NCBI GenBank assembly: GCA_050996405.1
Contig: JBPCRW010000217.1
Coordinates: 1 to 24,637, forward strand
Source of the DNA: JBPCRW01 sp050996405
Lineage (GTDB): Bacteria > Acidobacteriota > Blastocatellia > Pyrinomonadales > Pyrinomonadaceae
Direction: 5' to 3'
DNA: 24,637 nucleotides
Each line of letters begins with the position of its first letter. The stretch's first letter is position 1. Shown one piece after another: positions 15,400 to 22,846 of the stretch. The notes below the pieces were generated by a model. That model saw only the letters and a list, made by a program, of their open reading frames with translations, was not told the origin of the DNA and made no database searches. Made by a program: the position numbers and the translations under genes.

Positions 15400-16086
15400 T
15401 TATTTTTTGCTGGTAAAACGATAGCCGATGCCGACGACCGTTTCGATGCGCTCGCCGCAATCGCCCAGCTTTTGACGCAAGCGGCGGATGTGAACGTCGA
15501 GCGTTCGCGTGTCGCCGAAATAGCTGTAGCCCCAAACATTATCGAGCAGGTTTTGCCGTGTTGCCACGCGCCCCGAATTTTTTATCAGATTTGCCAGCAG
15601 CGCAAATTCCTTGCGCGTTAATTTAACTTCGCGCGCGTTGCAGACGACGCGCATATCGTCGAAATCAATCGCCAGATTTTCGTCATCGTAACGCTGAACG
15701 GCGGTTTCATCCGCGCGGCGCAGCACAGCGCGAACCCGCGCCAAAACTTCCTTGACCGAAAAAGGTTTGACGATATAATCGTCCGCTCCCGTTTCCAGTC
15801 CGGCGATTTTATCGGCTTCGGCGGCTTTTGCCGTCAGCATAATTATCGGCGTGCGCTGAGTTTGCGGCTCGCGGCGCAGACGGCGGCAAATCTCCAAACC
15901 GTTCATTCCCGGCAGCATCAAATCCAAAACGATAAGCGACGGCGCGCTCTTTTCGTCCAGCGCGAGCCGCAAACCTTTTTCGCCCGATTCGGCAATCTGC
16001 GCCTTAAAACCGTCACGCTCAAAATTGTAGAGCAGACTTTCGGCAATGTCGGCTTCGTCTTCGATGATTAAAATTTGCTGCAACAT
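15400..16086 (-). CDS. phoB: PhoB-like response regulator (OmpR family)
   Basis: The 228-residue protein has an N-terminal receiver domain (about 4-118) with acidic pocket E9, D10, E11, phospho-acceptor D55 (VLDLMLPG), T85 and K107 (VKPF). The C-terminal winged helix (about 130-228) ends in WGYSYFGDTRTLDVHIRRLRQKL, the usual OmpR/PhoB recognition-helix region, and GIGYRF. It is expected to bind direct-repeat DNA sites when phosphorylated under phosphate limitation. The candidate site is at 16913-16951 ahead of phoU. The order phoU-phoB-phoR supports the Pho assignment over other OmpR regulators. ATG 16086 begins just after a repeat; no obvious Shine-Dalgarno is visible. Confidence 0.92.
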   Translation of the reverse strand: MLQQILIIEDEADIAESLLYNFERDGFKAQIAESGEKGLRLALDEKSAPSLIVLDLMLPGMNGLEICRRLRREPQTQRTPIIMLTAKAAEADKIAGLETGADDYIVKPFSVKEVLARVRAVLRRADETAVQRYDDENLAIDFDDMRVVCNAREVKLTRKEFALLANLIKNSGRVATRQNLLDNVWGYSYFGDTRTLDVHIRRLRQKLGDCGERIETVVGIGYRFTSKK

Positions 16087-16093
16087 AAGATAA

Positions 16094-16185
16094 AACGCTG
16101 AATGATGAATGATGAACGATGAATGCTGAAAAGGTGTTTAATACTCTTCTGATTTAATTCATCGTTCAGCGTTCCTCATTCATCC
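16094..16185. repeat. Heptamer stem-loop, unit GATGAAT
   Basis: The left arm (16094-16130) is tandem GCTGAAT, GATGAAT, GATGAAC and GATGAAT units. The right arm (16155-16185) is inverted. It lies between phoU and phoB, and the phoU stop codon (16176-16178 on the minus strand) is inside the right arm. Confidence 0.9.
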
Positions 16186-16847
16186 TTGTTTTGCTGGTGT
16201 TTAATAAAAACCGCTTCGCGCATATAGACGGTCAATTCGCAAATATCTTTGACGTAATCGCCGATTCTTTCCAGATGCTTGGCGACGAACAAAAGCCGCG
16301 CGAGCCTGGTTGATTTTGTCACGTCCTGCGACATCGTTTTCATCAAATCGTCAAACAGACGTTCGTAGATTTTATCAACTTCCGTATCGGCGGCGATAAG
16401 CTGGCGCGCGCGTTCCGAATCGTTTGACGTAAAAGCGTCGAGCGCGGATTGCAGCATTTCCGAAGCGCGCTGCGCCATTTCGCTCAAATCCGCAAAAATT
16501 TTTATTTCCGGCTCGTCGTTTAATTCGAGCGCGGCGCGCGCGATGCTCGTCGAATGGTCGGCGATGCGTTCGAGAATCGGCGTAATTTTCGCAATCGAAA
16601 TAACGGTGCGAAGCTCGCGCGCCACCGGACGACGAAGCGCGAGAATGTCCACGCTCATCCGGTCAATTTCAAGTTCGAGCCGGTCAATAACTTTATCGCC
16701 TTCCAAAACCTGATTCGCCACTTCGCTGTCTCGTGCCGTCAGCGCGTGCATCGCCCGCTGCAATGCGAGTTCGACTTCGCCGCCCATCAGCAGCAATCGG
16801 TCGCGCAAAATATCCAGTTCGCGTTCCAGAAGTTTTCTCTGCTCCAT
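16176..16847 (-). CDS. phoU: PhoU phosphate-signalling protein
   Basis: PhoU represses Pho signalling when phosphate is plentiful by linking the Pst transporter to PhoR, and is often tied to polyphosphate levels. The 223-residue helical protein has the two-fold PhoU repeat. The metal-binding motifs are ERIADHS (E93, R94, D97) in the first half and HLERIGDYVKDICE (E193, R194, D197) in the second. It is the first gene of the phoU-phoB-phoR run; no pst transporter gene is in the window. ATG 16847 has no clear Shine-Dalgarno. A promoter with TATACT and a Pho-box-like repeat lies upstream. The last codons and stop run into a heptamer hairpin. Confidence 0.93.
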   Translation of the reverse strand: MEQRKLLERELDILRDRLLLMGGEVELALQRAMHALTARDSEVANQVLEGDKVIDRLELEIDRMSVDILALRRPVARELRTVISIAKITPILERIADHSTSIARAALELNDEPEIKIFADLSEMAQRASEMLQSALDAFTSNDSERARQLIAADTEVDKIYERLFDDLMKTMSQDVTKSTRLARLLFVAKHLERIGDYVKDICELTVYMREAVFIKHQQNKDE

Positions 16848-16897
16848 TGTTAAAATTTAGAACAAAATTTCAAATAACAAAAGGAAGTTGAACGGGC

Positions 16898-16951
16898 AGT
16901 ATACGAAATTCAGTTTAACGAAAGATGAACGCTGTGTTAAAAAGATGTTAA
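16898..16951 (-). promoter_or_regulatory. Candidate Pho box and promoter for phoU-phoB-phoR
   Basis: On the minus strand two perfect TTAACA words (16946-16951 and 16935-16940) are separated by 5 bases, giving an 11-base period. A weaker word in the same register, TTAAAC, lies at 16913-16918. Ten bases beyond it is TATACT (16898-16903), a good -10, with no good -35. The repeats would then cover about -22 to -60 from the start point, the arrangement known for PhoP-activated promoters in Bacillus (TTxACA direct repeats, N5). Autoregulation by the encoded PhoB is the inference. Confidence 0.55.
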
Positions 16952-16961
16952 TTTCACGACA

Positions 16962-16993
16962 AAAAGCGTAAATCAAATTTGATTTACGCTTTT
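16962..16993. terminator. Perfect 32-base palindrome, probable sixA terminator
   Basis: Positions 16962-16977 and 16978-16993 are exact inverted copies (AAAAGCGTAAATCAAA and its complement). On the minus strand this makes an A-tract, a stem with GCGTAAATC, and then TTTTTG, 28 bases after the sixA stop. That is the form of a bidirectional rho-independent terminator. It lies just upstream of the phoU promoter and would insulate it. Confidence 0.65.
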
Positions 16994-17020
16994 CGGAGAC
17001 AACTTTAAATTTTTGCAAAC

Positions 17021-17527
17021 TTATTCGGCTGATAGTTTTTTCGTTTCTTCTTCGGCGCGCGCGACAAATTCCAGTTCGCCGCAATTCGGAGAAATGCCTT
17101 GCCAATTCTCGATTTTTAAATTTATTTTCGCCAGTGTCGCCGTCTGCACCGTCGCCGTTTTGCCGGTTAAAACTTTAATCAAACCTTCGAGTCCCGGATT
17201 ATGCCCGACCAGCAAAATACTTTCGTTTTTATCGGATTGTTCGGCGAGAATAGACAAAAGCGACAACGGACTGGCTTCGTAAATTTTTTCTTCGTATTGA
17301 ATTTTCACCGTAATCTGCCCGGTTTCTTTAACCAGAACGGCGGTCTGCTTGGCGCGTTTTGCCGGAGAGCTTAAAATCAAATCCAGCTGTAGATGCCTGT
17401 CATAAATTATATTTCCCGCCAGAGGCGCGGCTGCCAGCCCGCGTGAATTTAACGGGCGGTCAAAGTCAGCCAAATCGGATTTTTCCCAACTAGATTTTGC
17501 GTGACGCAGTAATAAAAGCGTTTTCAT
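17021..17527 (-). CDS. sixA: SixA-type histidine phosphatase
   Basis: This 168-residue protein belongs to the histidine phosphatase (phosphoglycerate mutase-like) superfamily. Active-site residues are R8 and H9 in LLRHAKSSW, R58 in SSPAKRAKQT, E84 (IYEAS) and H109 in VGHNPGLE. The short size and the RHAKSSW start match SixA, which in E. coli removes phosphate from phosphohistidine. A role on a phosphorelay or PTS protein here is plausible but not shown. It lies upstream of phoU on the same strand, separated by a strong palindromic terminator, so it is probably transcribed independently. It is divergent from ppx. Confidence 0.88.
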   Translation of the reverse strand: MKTLLLLRHAKSSWEKSDLADFDRPLNSRGLAAAPLAGNIIYDRHLQLDLILSSPAKRAKQTAVLVKETGQITVKIQYEEKIYEASPLSLLSILAEQSDKNESILLVGHNPGLEGLIKVLTGKTATVQTATLAKINLKIENWQGISPNCGELEFVARAEEETKKLSAE

Positions 17528-17830
17528 ATCGGTTCAATATATCTATAAATTGTAAAATACGAGCTTTCGGAATTTGCAAAAAAATACTTTCATCTTCAAC
17601 TTTTCCTTGCAAAAAAGCCGAAAAGCTATTCCGTGGTTTTTTATTTATTCAGAAAATTTAGACGCAGAATTTTACAAATCCTAGAGTTTTGTGTATCCGA
17701 AAATATTATGATTTTATAATAACAATAAGTTTTCGTTAAAACAAATCTCCGTCGAAACCTTCGACGCTTATTACGCGGCGCGGCGGATTTTTGTTTTTCC
17801 TCCCGTGTTTGTTTATTATCTTTTCAAAGA
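17528..17830. other. 303-base divergent intergenic region (sixA / ppx)
   Basis: No gene is seen. The region must hold two outward promoters. A perfect TATAAT at 17715-17720 could serve ppx, but its -35 is poor. A small hairpin (CGTCGAA, ACC, TTCGACG; 17750-17766) lies in the probable ppx leader, followed by a GC-rich patch. I found no Pho box in the 11-base register and no heptamer repeat. Confidence 0.5.
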
Positions 17831-19378
17831 ATGAAAACGCAGAAAATCGCCGCCATTGACATCGGTTCAAACTCCATCAAACTCGTCGTCGTCGAAGCCG
17901 CCGCCAGCGATTCGTTCACCGTTATCGCGCAGGAACGCGAGCGCGTCCGTTTGGGCGAGGAAACGCTTCGCAAAAAATTTCTGTCGTCCGAAGCGATTGC
18001 GCGTTCGACCGAAGCGATTGCAAAATTTCGTTCGATTGCCGACAGTCGCGCGGTCGAAACAATTCTGGCGGTCGCCACCGCTTCCGTCAGAGAAGCCGAA
18101 AACGCGGCGGATTTCGTGCGCGAGGTCGAAACGAAAACCGGCGTGCGCGTCGAGGTCTTATCCGCGATTGAAGAAGCGCGGCTCGTCGGCATCGCCGCCG
18201 CGCAGAGTTTTAATTTGGAAAAAGGAACGGTTTTAAATATAGACATCGGCGGCGGCTCGACCGAACTTTCATTGATGCGTGACAACGCGCCCGAAAAACT
18301 TTTTTCGATGAAATTGGGCGCGGTCGGATTAACCGAACAATTTATTTTCTCGAATCCGCCGAAGGAAAAGGAAATAAAAATGGCGCGAAGGGAAATCGAA
18401 TCGGCGTTGGAACGCCCGCGCCGCGAGTTGAAAAATGAAAAATGGAATCTTTCGAGCGGCACTTCCGGCACGATTTTAAATCTCGCCATCCTGCTCAATT
18501 TTCAAACGAACAGCAAACCGGAAATTCAATTTAAAAAACTCGTCGGCTTAAATGAAATGCTCGCTAAAATTTCGACGGAAGAACGCGCCAAGCTGCCGGG
18601 CATCAGTTTGCAGCGCGCCGAAGTTATCGTTTCCGGCGGGCAGATTCTCGAAGGCGTGATGCGCGCTCTGAAAATCGAAACGCTTGTGCCGTCAAATTTC
18701 GCTCTGCGCGAAGGTGTGATAATCGATTATTTGCGCGAAGTCGAAAACGAATCTTTGCCGCCCGTGCCAGATGTCGAAGACGCGAATTTGCGCGGCGTTT
18801 TCGCCATCGGCAGGCGTTTCGGCTACGAAGAATCGCACGCGCTGCAAGTCGCAAATCTTGCCGAAAAAATTTTCGACGCGCTCGCTTTAAGTTTTAATCT
18901 CAAACGTCATCAGCGCACGCTGCTTTCCGCCGCCGCGATTCTGCACGACATCGGCTCGCATATTTCTTCGGACGCGCATCACAAACATTCTTTTTATTTG
19001 ATAAAAAATTCTGAAATCACGGGCTTTCCCGAATCCGAAAAAGAAATTATTGCTCTCGTCGCGCGTTATCATCGCGGCAGTTTGCCGAAGGAAAAACACA
19101 TTGATTTTATGGCTTTGAGCGAGCAGGAACGCGATACGATTTGGAAACTCGGCGCGATTTTAAGACTTGCCGAAAGTTTAGACCGCAGTTATGAAAACCG
19201 GATTAAGGATTTAACTTTCCGCCGCGAAAAACAAAATCTCGCGCTCGAAATTTTCAGCAACGGAAATATCGAACGCGAACTCGAAGCCGCCGAGCAGAAA
19301 AAAGATATGTTTGAAGTGGCGTTCGGCTGCAACTTAAAAATCGAGCAATCGCGTCTGACATCAAAAGTCGGGAAATAG
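17831..19378 (+). CDS. ppx: Ppx/GppA phosphatase with C-terminal HD domain
   Basis: Exopolyphosphatases and (p)ppGpp/pppGpp phosphatases share this fold. The N-terminal actin-like half begins AAIDIGSNSIKLVV (phosphate loop 1). It continues with the conserved acidic SAIEEARL (E114/E115, matching catalytic E121 of E. coli Ppx), the second phosphate loop NIDIGGGSTEL (136-146), and SSGTSG. The C-terminal half (about 318-515) has an HD-like domain with H336, H372-D373 (LHDIG), H383-H386 and H414, as in the long Ppx form. The 515-residue length agrees. Ppx or GppA activity cannot be separated by sequence, but the surrounding ppk and pho genes favour polyphosphate. The secreted TonB-domain gene starts 3 bases after the stop. 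Confidence 0.92.
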   Translation: MKTQKIAAIDIGSNSIKLVVVEAAASDSFTVIAQERERVRLGEETLRKKFLSSEAIARSTEAIAKFRSIADSRAVETILAVATASVREAENAADFVREVETKTGVRVEVLSAIEEARLVGIAAAQSFNLEKGTVLNIDIGGGSTELSLMRDNAPEKLFSMKLGAVGLTEQFIFSNPPKEKEIKMARREIESALERPRRELKNEKWNLSSGTSGTILNLAILLNFQTNSKPEIQFKKLVGLNEMLAKISTEERAKLPGISLQRAEVIVSGGQILEGVMRALKIETLVPSNFALREGVIIDYLREVENESLPPVPDVEDANLRGVFAIGRRFGYEESHALQVANLAEKIFDALALSFNLKRHQRTLLSAAAILHDIGSHISSDAHHKHSFYLIKNSEITGFPESEKEIIALVARYHRGSLPKEKHIDFMALSEQERDTIWKLGAILRLAESLDRSYENRIKDLTFRREKQNLALEIFSNGNIERELEAAEQKKDMFEVAFGCNLKIEQSRLTSKVGK

Positions 19379-19381
19379 AAT

Positions 19382-19786
19382 ATGAGAAGTTTTTTCACAA
19401 TTATTTTACTTGTCTTGAGTTTTGTCGGTTCAAACTTCGCGCAGGAAAACCAGCCAAAAGTTGTTAAATATATTGCACCGAAATACCCGCTTGCCGCTAA
19501 AGCGGTTCACGCAACGGGTAAAGTTGTCGTCGCCGTAAAAATCAATAAGGACGGCGGGGTTATTTCATCAAAAACCGAAAGCGGACATCCGTTATTAAGG
19601 TTAAGCTCCGAAGAAGCGGCTAGACAATGGATTTTTTCGAGCAATGATGAAGTAACCGAACGCGAAGTAAAAATTATTTTTGTCTATAAAATAAATCTCA
19701 AGGCTTATAAAAAAGATAAAATCGAATTCAAGAAACCTTATCGCTTAGAATATAGCTTACAAAAAGCTCCCGAAATTGATTATTAA
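19382..19786 (+). CDS. Secreted TonB C-terminal-domain protein
   Basis: This 134-residue protein has a signal peptide (hydrophobic about 4-17, cleavage near NFAQ-EN) and one TonB C-terminal-like domain: YIAPKYPLAAKAVHATGKVVVAVKI with the following GGVISSKTESGHPLL and AARQWIF. It lacks the Pro-rich spacer and membrane anchor of true TonB, so it probably sits in the periplasm as a stand-alone binding module; its partner is unknown. It begins 3 bases after ppx and is likely cotranscribed with it. Its 3' end overlaps the 3' end of the convergent ppk2 gene by four bases, with no room for a separate terminator. Confidence 0.85.
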   Translation: MRSFFTIILLVLSFVGSNFAQENQPKVVKYIAPKYPLAAKAVHATGKVVVAVKINKDGGVISSKTESGHPLLRLSSEEAARQWIFSSNDEVTEREVKIIFVYKINLKAYKKDKIEFKKPYRLEYSLQKAPEIDY

Positions 19787-20652
19787 CTTTCGCTTTCCAA
19801 TAAAATTTTCGCTTCCTGCAAATTTTTCAATTGTTCGGCGGAAACTATCGGATAACTTAAATTCATTGAGTCCATTTTGTCGGCGATAATTTCGGAAACG
19901 GCAACGCGCGTGAACCATTTGTGGTCGGCGGGAATAATATACCAAGGCGCGTCCTTTGTGCTGGTCGCTTCCATCGCCTCGCTGTAACATTTCATATAAT
20001 CGTTCCAAAAAACGCGCTCTTTAGCATCCTGCGCGGAAAATTTCCAGTTCTTCTCCGGCGTTTCGATGCGTTCCAGAAAGCGTTTTTTCTGTTCCTCTTT
20101 TGAAACGTGCAGGAAAAATTTCAGAATGCGAACGCTGTTGTTTGCCAGATAAGTTTCAAAATTGCGGATGTCCGTGAAACGTTTCTGCCAGATTTTTTTA
20201 TCGTGTTTTATTTTGTCGGGAAGCTGCTCGCGTTCGAGGATTTCGGGATGCACGCGAACGATTAAAACTTCTTCATAATAGGAACGATTAAAAATTCCGA
20301 TGCGCCCGCGCTCCGGCAGTCTGACAAACGAACGCCACAAAAAATCGTGGTCGAGTTCTTCCGCCGAAGGCGTTTTAAATGAAGTCACGTCGCAGCCCTG
20401 CGGGTTGATTCCCGACATGACGTGCTTTATCGCGCTGTCTTTGCCCGCCGCGTCCATCGCCTGAAAAATTATCAGCAGCGCGTTGACGTTCTGCGCGTAA
20501 AGCACATTTTGCAATTCGGCAAGCCGCGCGATGTTTTTCTGCAAATCTCCGGCGGCTTTCGATTTTTCTTTATAATCGCCCGTAAAATCTGTCTTATATT
20601 CTTTCAGATTGAGCTTTTTACCTTCCGTCACTCGAAACTTTTCGTAATTCAT
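19783..20652 (-). CDS. ppk2: Polyphosphate kinase 2 (class III-like PPK2)
   Basis: PPK2 enzymes use polyphosphate to phosphorylate nucleotides (or the reverse). The 289-residue single-domain protein has Walker A MDAAGKD (66-72), SGINPQGCDVTSF (80-92), DHDFLWR (101-107) and FNRSYYEEVLIVRVHP (121-136), the Walker B and lid region. The SGxNPQG and FNRSYYE forms are closest to what I know of class III enzymes, which take both NMP and NDP; class assignment is inferred. ATG 20652 has GGAGAG 3 bases upstream. With ppk1 and ppx in the same window, it completes synthesis, use and degradation of polyphosphate. Confidence 0.93.
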   Translation of the reverse strand: MNYEKFRVTEGKKLNLKEYKTDFTGDYKEKSKAAGDLQKNIARLAELQNVLYAQNVNALLIIFQAMDAAGKDSAIKHVMSGINPQGCDVTSFKTPSAEELDHDFLWRSFVRLPERGRIGIFNRSYYEEVLIVRVHPEILEREQLPDKIKHDKKIWQKRFTDIRNFETYLANNSVRILKFFLHVSKEEQKKRFLERIETPEKNWKFSAQDAKERVFWNDYMKCYSEAMEATSTKDAPWYIIPADHKWFTRVAVSEIIADKMDSMNLSYPIVSAEQLKNLQEAKILLESES

Positions 20653-20748
20653 TTTCTCTCCAGCCTTTTCAAAAACTGATTCAAATTTAGCAGAACAAAT
20701 TTTTTTTACAAACCTTTTATTTCGCTTGACCCGATTTTTCAGAAAATT

Positions 20749-21193
20749 TTGCGTTTATCTAATGAATGTAATTTTCGCTTGACGGGAAGCGGAAATTACA
20801 GGAAAGGAATGGGCAGCGCGATGAACAAACGATTCAGCGCGACAAAGCAAATCGGAAATTTTGTCTATGTTTTGACAAAGGTTAAAAGCGGCAAAGATTC
20901 CAGCACGGGACTTATCGGCGTGGATATGCTGACGGGGATGGGCGCGCGGCAAATTCTCATCAACGATAAAAAACCCGATTACGAAGTCGATGAAGCGGCA
21001 GGCAGGTTGTTTATTCCTTTTTGACTGTTATAAACATAAAACCAAGTGTTGAAAACACAGAGTTTAACGTTTATTTTTAATACTATTTTATTAGCCGAAA
21101 GGGAATAATCTCGACGACGGGCAAATCGTCGCCTACAACATCAGCGAAGCCGTTCAGCAAAGCAGCAAAGACGACAAGAAGGATAAAAAGTAA
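20749..21193 (+). pseudogene. C-terminal gene remnant split by a hairpin insert
   Basis: Two coding pieces in different frames seem to belong together. The first (to about 21021) reads SATKQIGNFVYVLTKVKSG ... DYEVDEAAGRLFIPF and then hits TGA. The second (21095-21193) reads PKGNNLDDGQIVAYNISEAV, ends in a Lys/Asp-rich tail and stops. Joining them removes 73 bases and restores a plausible C-terminus. The text resembles the end of a beta-propeller or PQQ-like protein, but this is a guess. There is no convincing start or signal peptide; the open frame begins with TTG 20749, and ATGs at 20809 and 20821 follow a GGAAAGGA. Most likely it is the tail of a larger gene lost upstream. A short live gene ending at 21024 is the alternative. 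Confidence 0.5.
21022..21094. repeat. 73-base hairpin-forming insert
   Basis: Inside the segment that separates the two coding pieces, 21030-21050 and 21054-21074 are inverted copies (16 of 21 positions pair), with a 3-base loop (GTGTT, GAA, AACAC at the tip). It is much more AT-rich than its flanks. It shifts frame by one base and brings a stop. I see no clear target duplication. Confidence 0.45.
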
Positions 21194-21417
21194 TTTTCCG
21201 GCAACGCGCGTTTTGCATAAATTTTCCGGCGGCACGATGAACAGTCAAAAATGCCGCCGTTTGGATAAATAAAAATTTGGATAACCAAAAATAGAGAAAA
21301 TATGAAATCGAATTTTTTAAATTAAACCTATAAGGAACGATTAAAAACATTTGCAAAAATCGTGAATCAGTTGCAATCTGTGAGGAAAGATATTTGGTGA
21401 ACGACTAAGGGAAAATA
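21194..21417. other. 224-base gap with GC-rich inverted repeat
   Basis: No gene is seen. CGGCGGCA (21227-21234) pairs perfectly with TGCCGCCG (21252-21259) around a 17-base loop. No T-run follows, so it is at best a weak terminator after the remnant. The rest is AT-rich with two TTGCAA words and should hold the promoter of the next gene, which I could not place. AAGGGA lies a few bases before ATG 21418. Confidence 0.4.
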
Positions 21418-22794
21418 ATGAAAAGAAAACTTGTGTTTGCGTTTTCGCGCTGCGGCGGCTTGATGTTTATTCTCGCCGCTTTCGTGTCTGCTCAAATCAA
21501 ACTCGCGCCGCATAAAATCAATTTGAAAAACGGCAAAAGTTTTAGCTTGAATCTGCCGGAAAATTTCGACATCATTCCGGCAGTCGAAGGCTTAAAGCGC
21601 GTTCGTTTTTTCGCCAAATCGCCGGACGGCAGAATTTTCGCAACCGATATGCGCGACCTTTCCGACAATAAAAAAGGCGCGGTTTATATTCTCGACGGAT
21701 GGAACGCGGACACCGGAAAATTTGAAAAAGTCACGCCGTATCTGACGAATTTGCGAAATCCGAACAGCGTCGCTTTTTTCACGGACGCGAACGGGCAGGA
21801 CTGGTTTTATTTAGCCGAAACCGATAAATTGACGCGCCGCAAATTTACGAAAGGCGAAACGAAATCGTCCGACAATAATCCGCAAACTCTCGCCACATTT
21901 CCCGATTACGGTTTGAGTTATAAATACGGCGGCTGGCATCTGACCAGAACCGTGACATTTTCGCCCGCCGGAAAACTTTATTTGTCGGTCGGCTCAAGCT
22001 GCAATGCGTGTCGGGAAAAGGAAGAAGTCCGCGCTTCGATTCTGGAAATGAACGCGGACGGAAGCGGACAGAGATTTTACGCGAAAGGTTTGCGAAACGC
22101 CGTCTGGATCGAGTGGATCGGAAAATTTTTGTTTGCGACTAATCAAGGCGTTGACCATCTCGGTTTGAACAAGCCGGACGAAACTTTTTATGCGATAAAA
22201 GACGGCACGGATTACGGCTGGGCTTCGTGTTATCAATCGGACGGCAAAGTTTTTTCCGACCCGAAATATCCGGGCAAAAATTGCCAAAATGTTCCCGCGT
22301 CTTATGCATTTTTTCCGGCGCATTCGTCCGCGCTCGGCTTTGCTTATTTTGACGAAGCGGATTCCGACGCGGCGATAAAAGATTCGTTCGTCGTCGCGCT
22401 TCACGGCTCGACCAACAAGCGCATTGGTCACGGCTACAAAATCGTGACGACGCGCAAAGGCGAGCCGAATCAGGATTTAATCACCGGATTTTTAAACGCC
22501 GGAACGGTTTTCGGTCGCCCGTGCGGAATTATCAAACTCGACGGCAATTCATTTTTGTTCACGGACGATTACAGCGGCGTAATTTATTATGTGCGAAAAA
22601 AAGGAATGGTGACGCGAATCGCCGACGACGAATCGAAACCTGTCGAAACGAATCAGCCGAACGCCGGACAAAACAATTCAAATCTTGAACAAGCCGGTTC
22701 AACTCCGCCAGATTCCGCGCCGAAAAGCAAAACTTGTTTTGGTTTGGCAGCGATTATCTGCGGCATTTGTTTGAGCGCGTTTTTTTCGCGTTAA
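21418..22794 (+). CDS. Secreted sorbosone/sugar dehydrogenase-like beta-propeller
   Basis: This 458-residue protein has a signal peptide (about 1-25, FVSAQ) and a six-bladed propeller of the glucose/sorbosone dehydrogenase (PQQ-dependent) superfamily. Signatures: GWHLTRTVTFSPAGKLYLSVG (172-192), SSCNAC (193-198), the family's GLRNAVW (224-230), DYGWASCY and the late GRPCGI. H174 lies where the catalytic His of soluble glucose dehydrogenase falls. A low-complexity Asn/Pro/Ser/Gln linker (about 405-437) leads to Cys440, a hydrophobic stretch (441-456) and a terminal Arg, which looks like a cell-surface sorting tail. The sugar substrate is unknown. The gene is preceded by AAGGGA and followed by a tandem ACCATTT array before bshA. 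Confidence 0.85.
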   Translation: MKRKLVFAFSRCGGLMFILAAFVSAQIKLAPHKINLKNGKSFSLNLPENFDIIPAVEGLKRVRFFAKSPDGRIFATDMRDLSDNKKGAVYILDGWNADTGKFEKVTPYLTNLRNPNSVAFFTDANGQDWFYLAETDKLTRRKFTKGETKSSDNNPQTLATFPDYGLSYKYGGWHLTRTVTFSPAGKLYLSVGSSCNACREKEEVRASILEMNADGSGQRFYAKGLRNAVWIEWIGKFLFATNQGVDHLGLNKPDETFYAIKDGTDYGWASCYQSDGKVFSDPKYPGKNCQNVPASYAFFPAHSSALGFAYFDEADSDAAIKDSFVVALHGSTNKRIGHGYKIVTTRKGEPNQDLITGFLNAGTVFGRPCGIIKLDGNSFLFTDDYSGVIYYVRKKGMVTRIADDESKPVETNQPNAGQNNSNLEQAGSTPPDSAPKSKTCFGLAAIICGICLSAFFSR

Positions 22795-22846
22795 GAAAGC
22801 CAGAAATCGAATACGGATTAAGGCTAAATCTAATTTCTCCCTGCTG

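Noticed and set aside
17824..18498. Minus-strand 224-codon frame opposite ppx
   Set aside because: Ser/Thr/Arg-rich shadow of the ppx coding frame; ppx has full family motifs across the same span.
21227..21259. GC-rich inverted repeat as a rho-independent terminator
   Set aside because: The stem is perfect but the loop is 17 bases and no T-run follows, so it is noted only within the intergenic entry.
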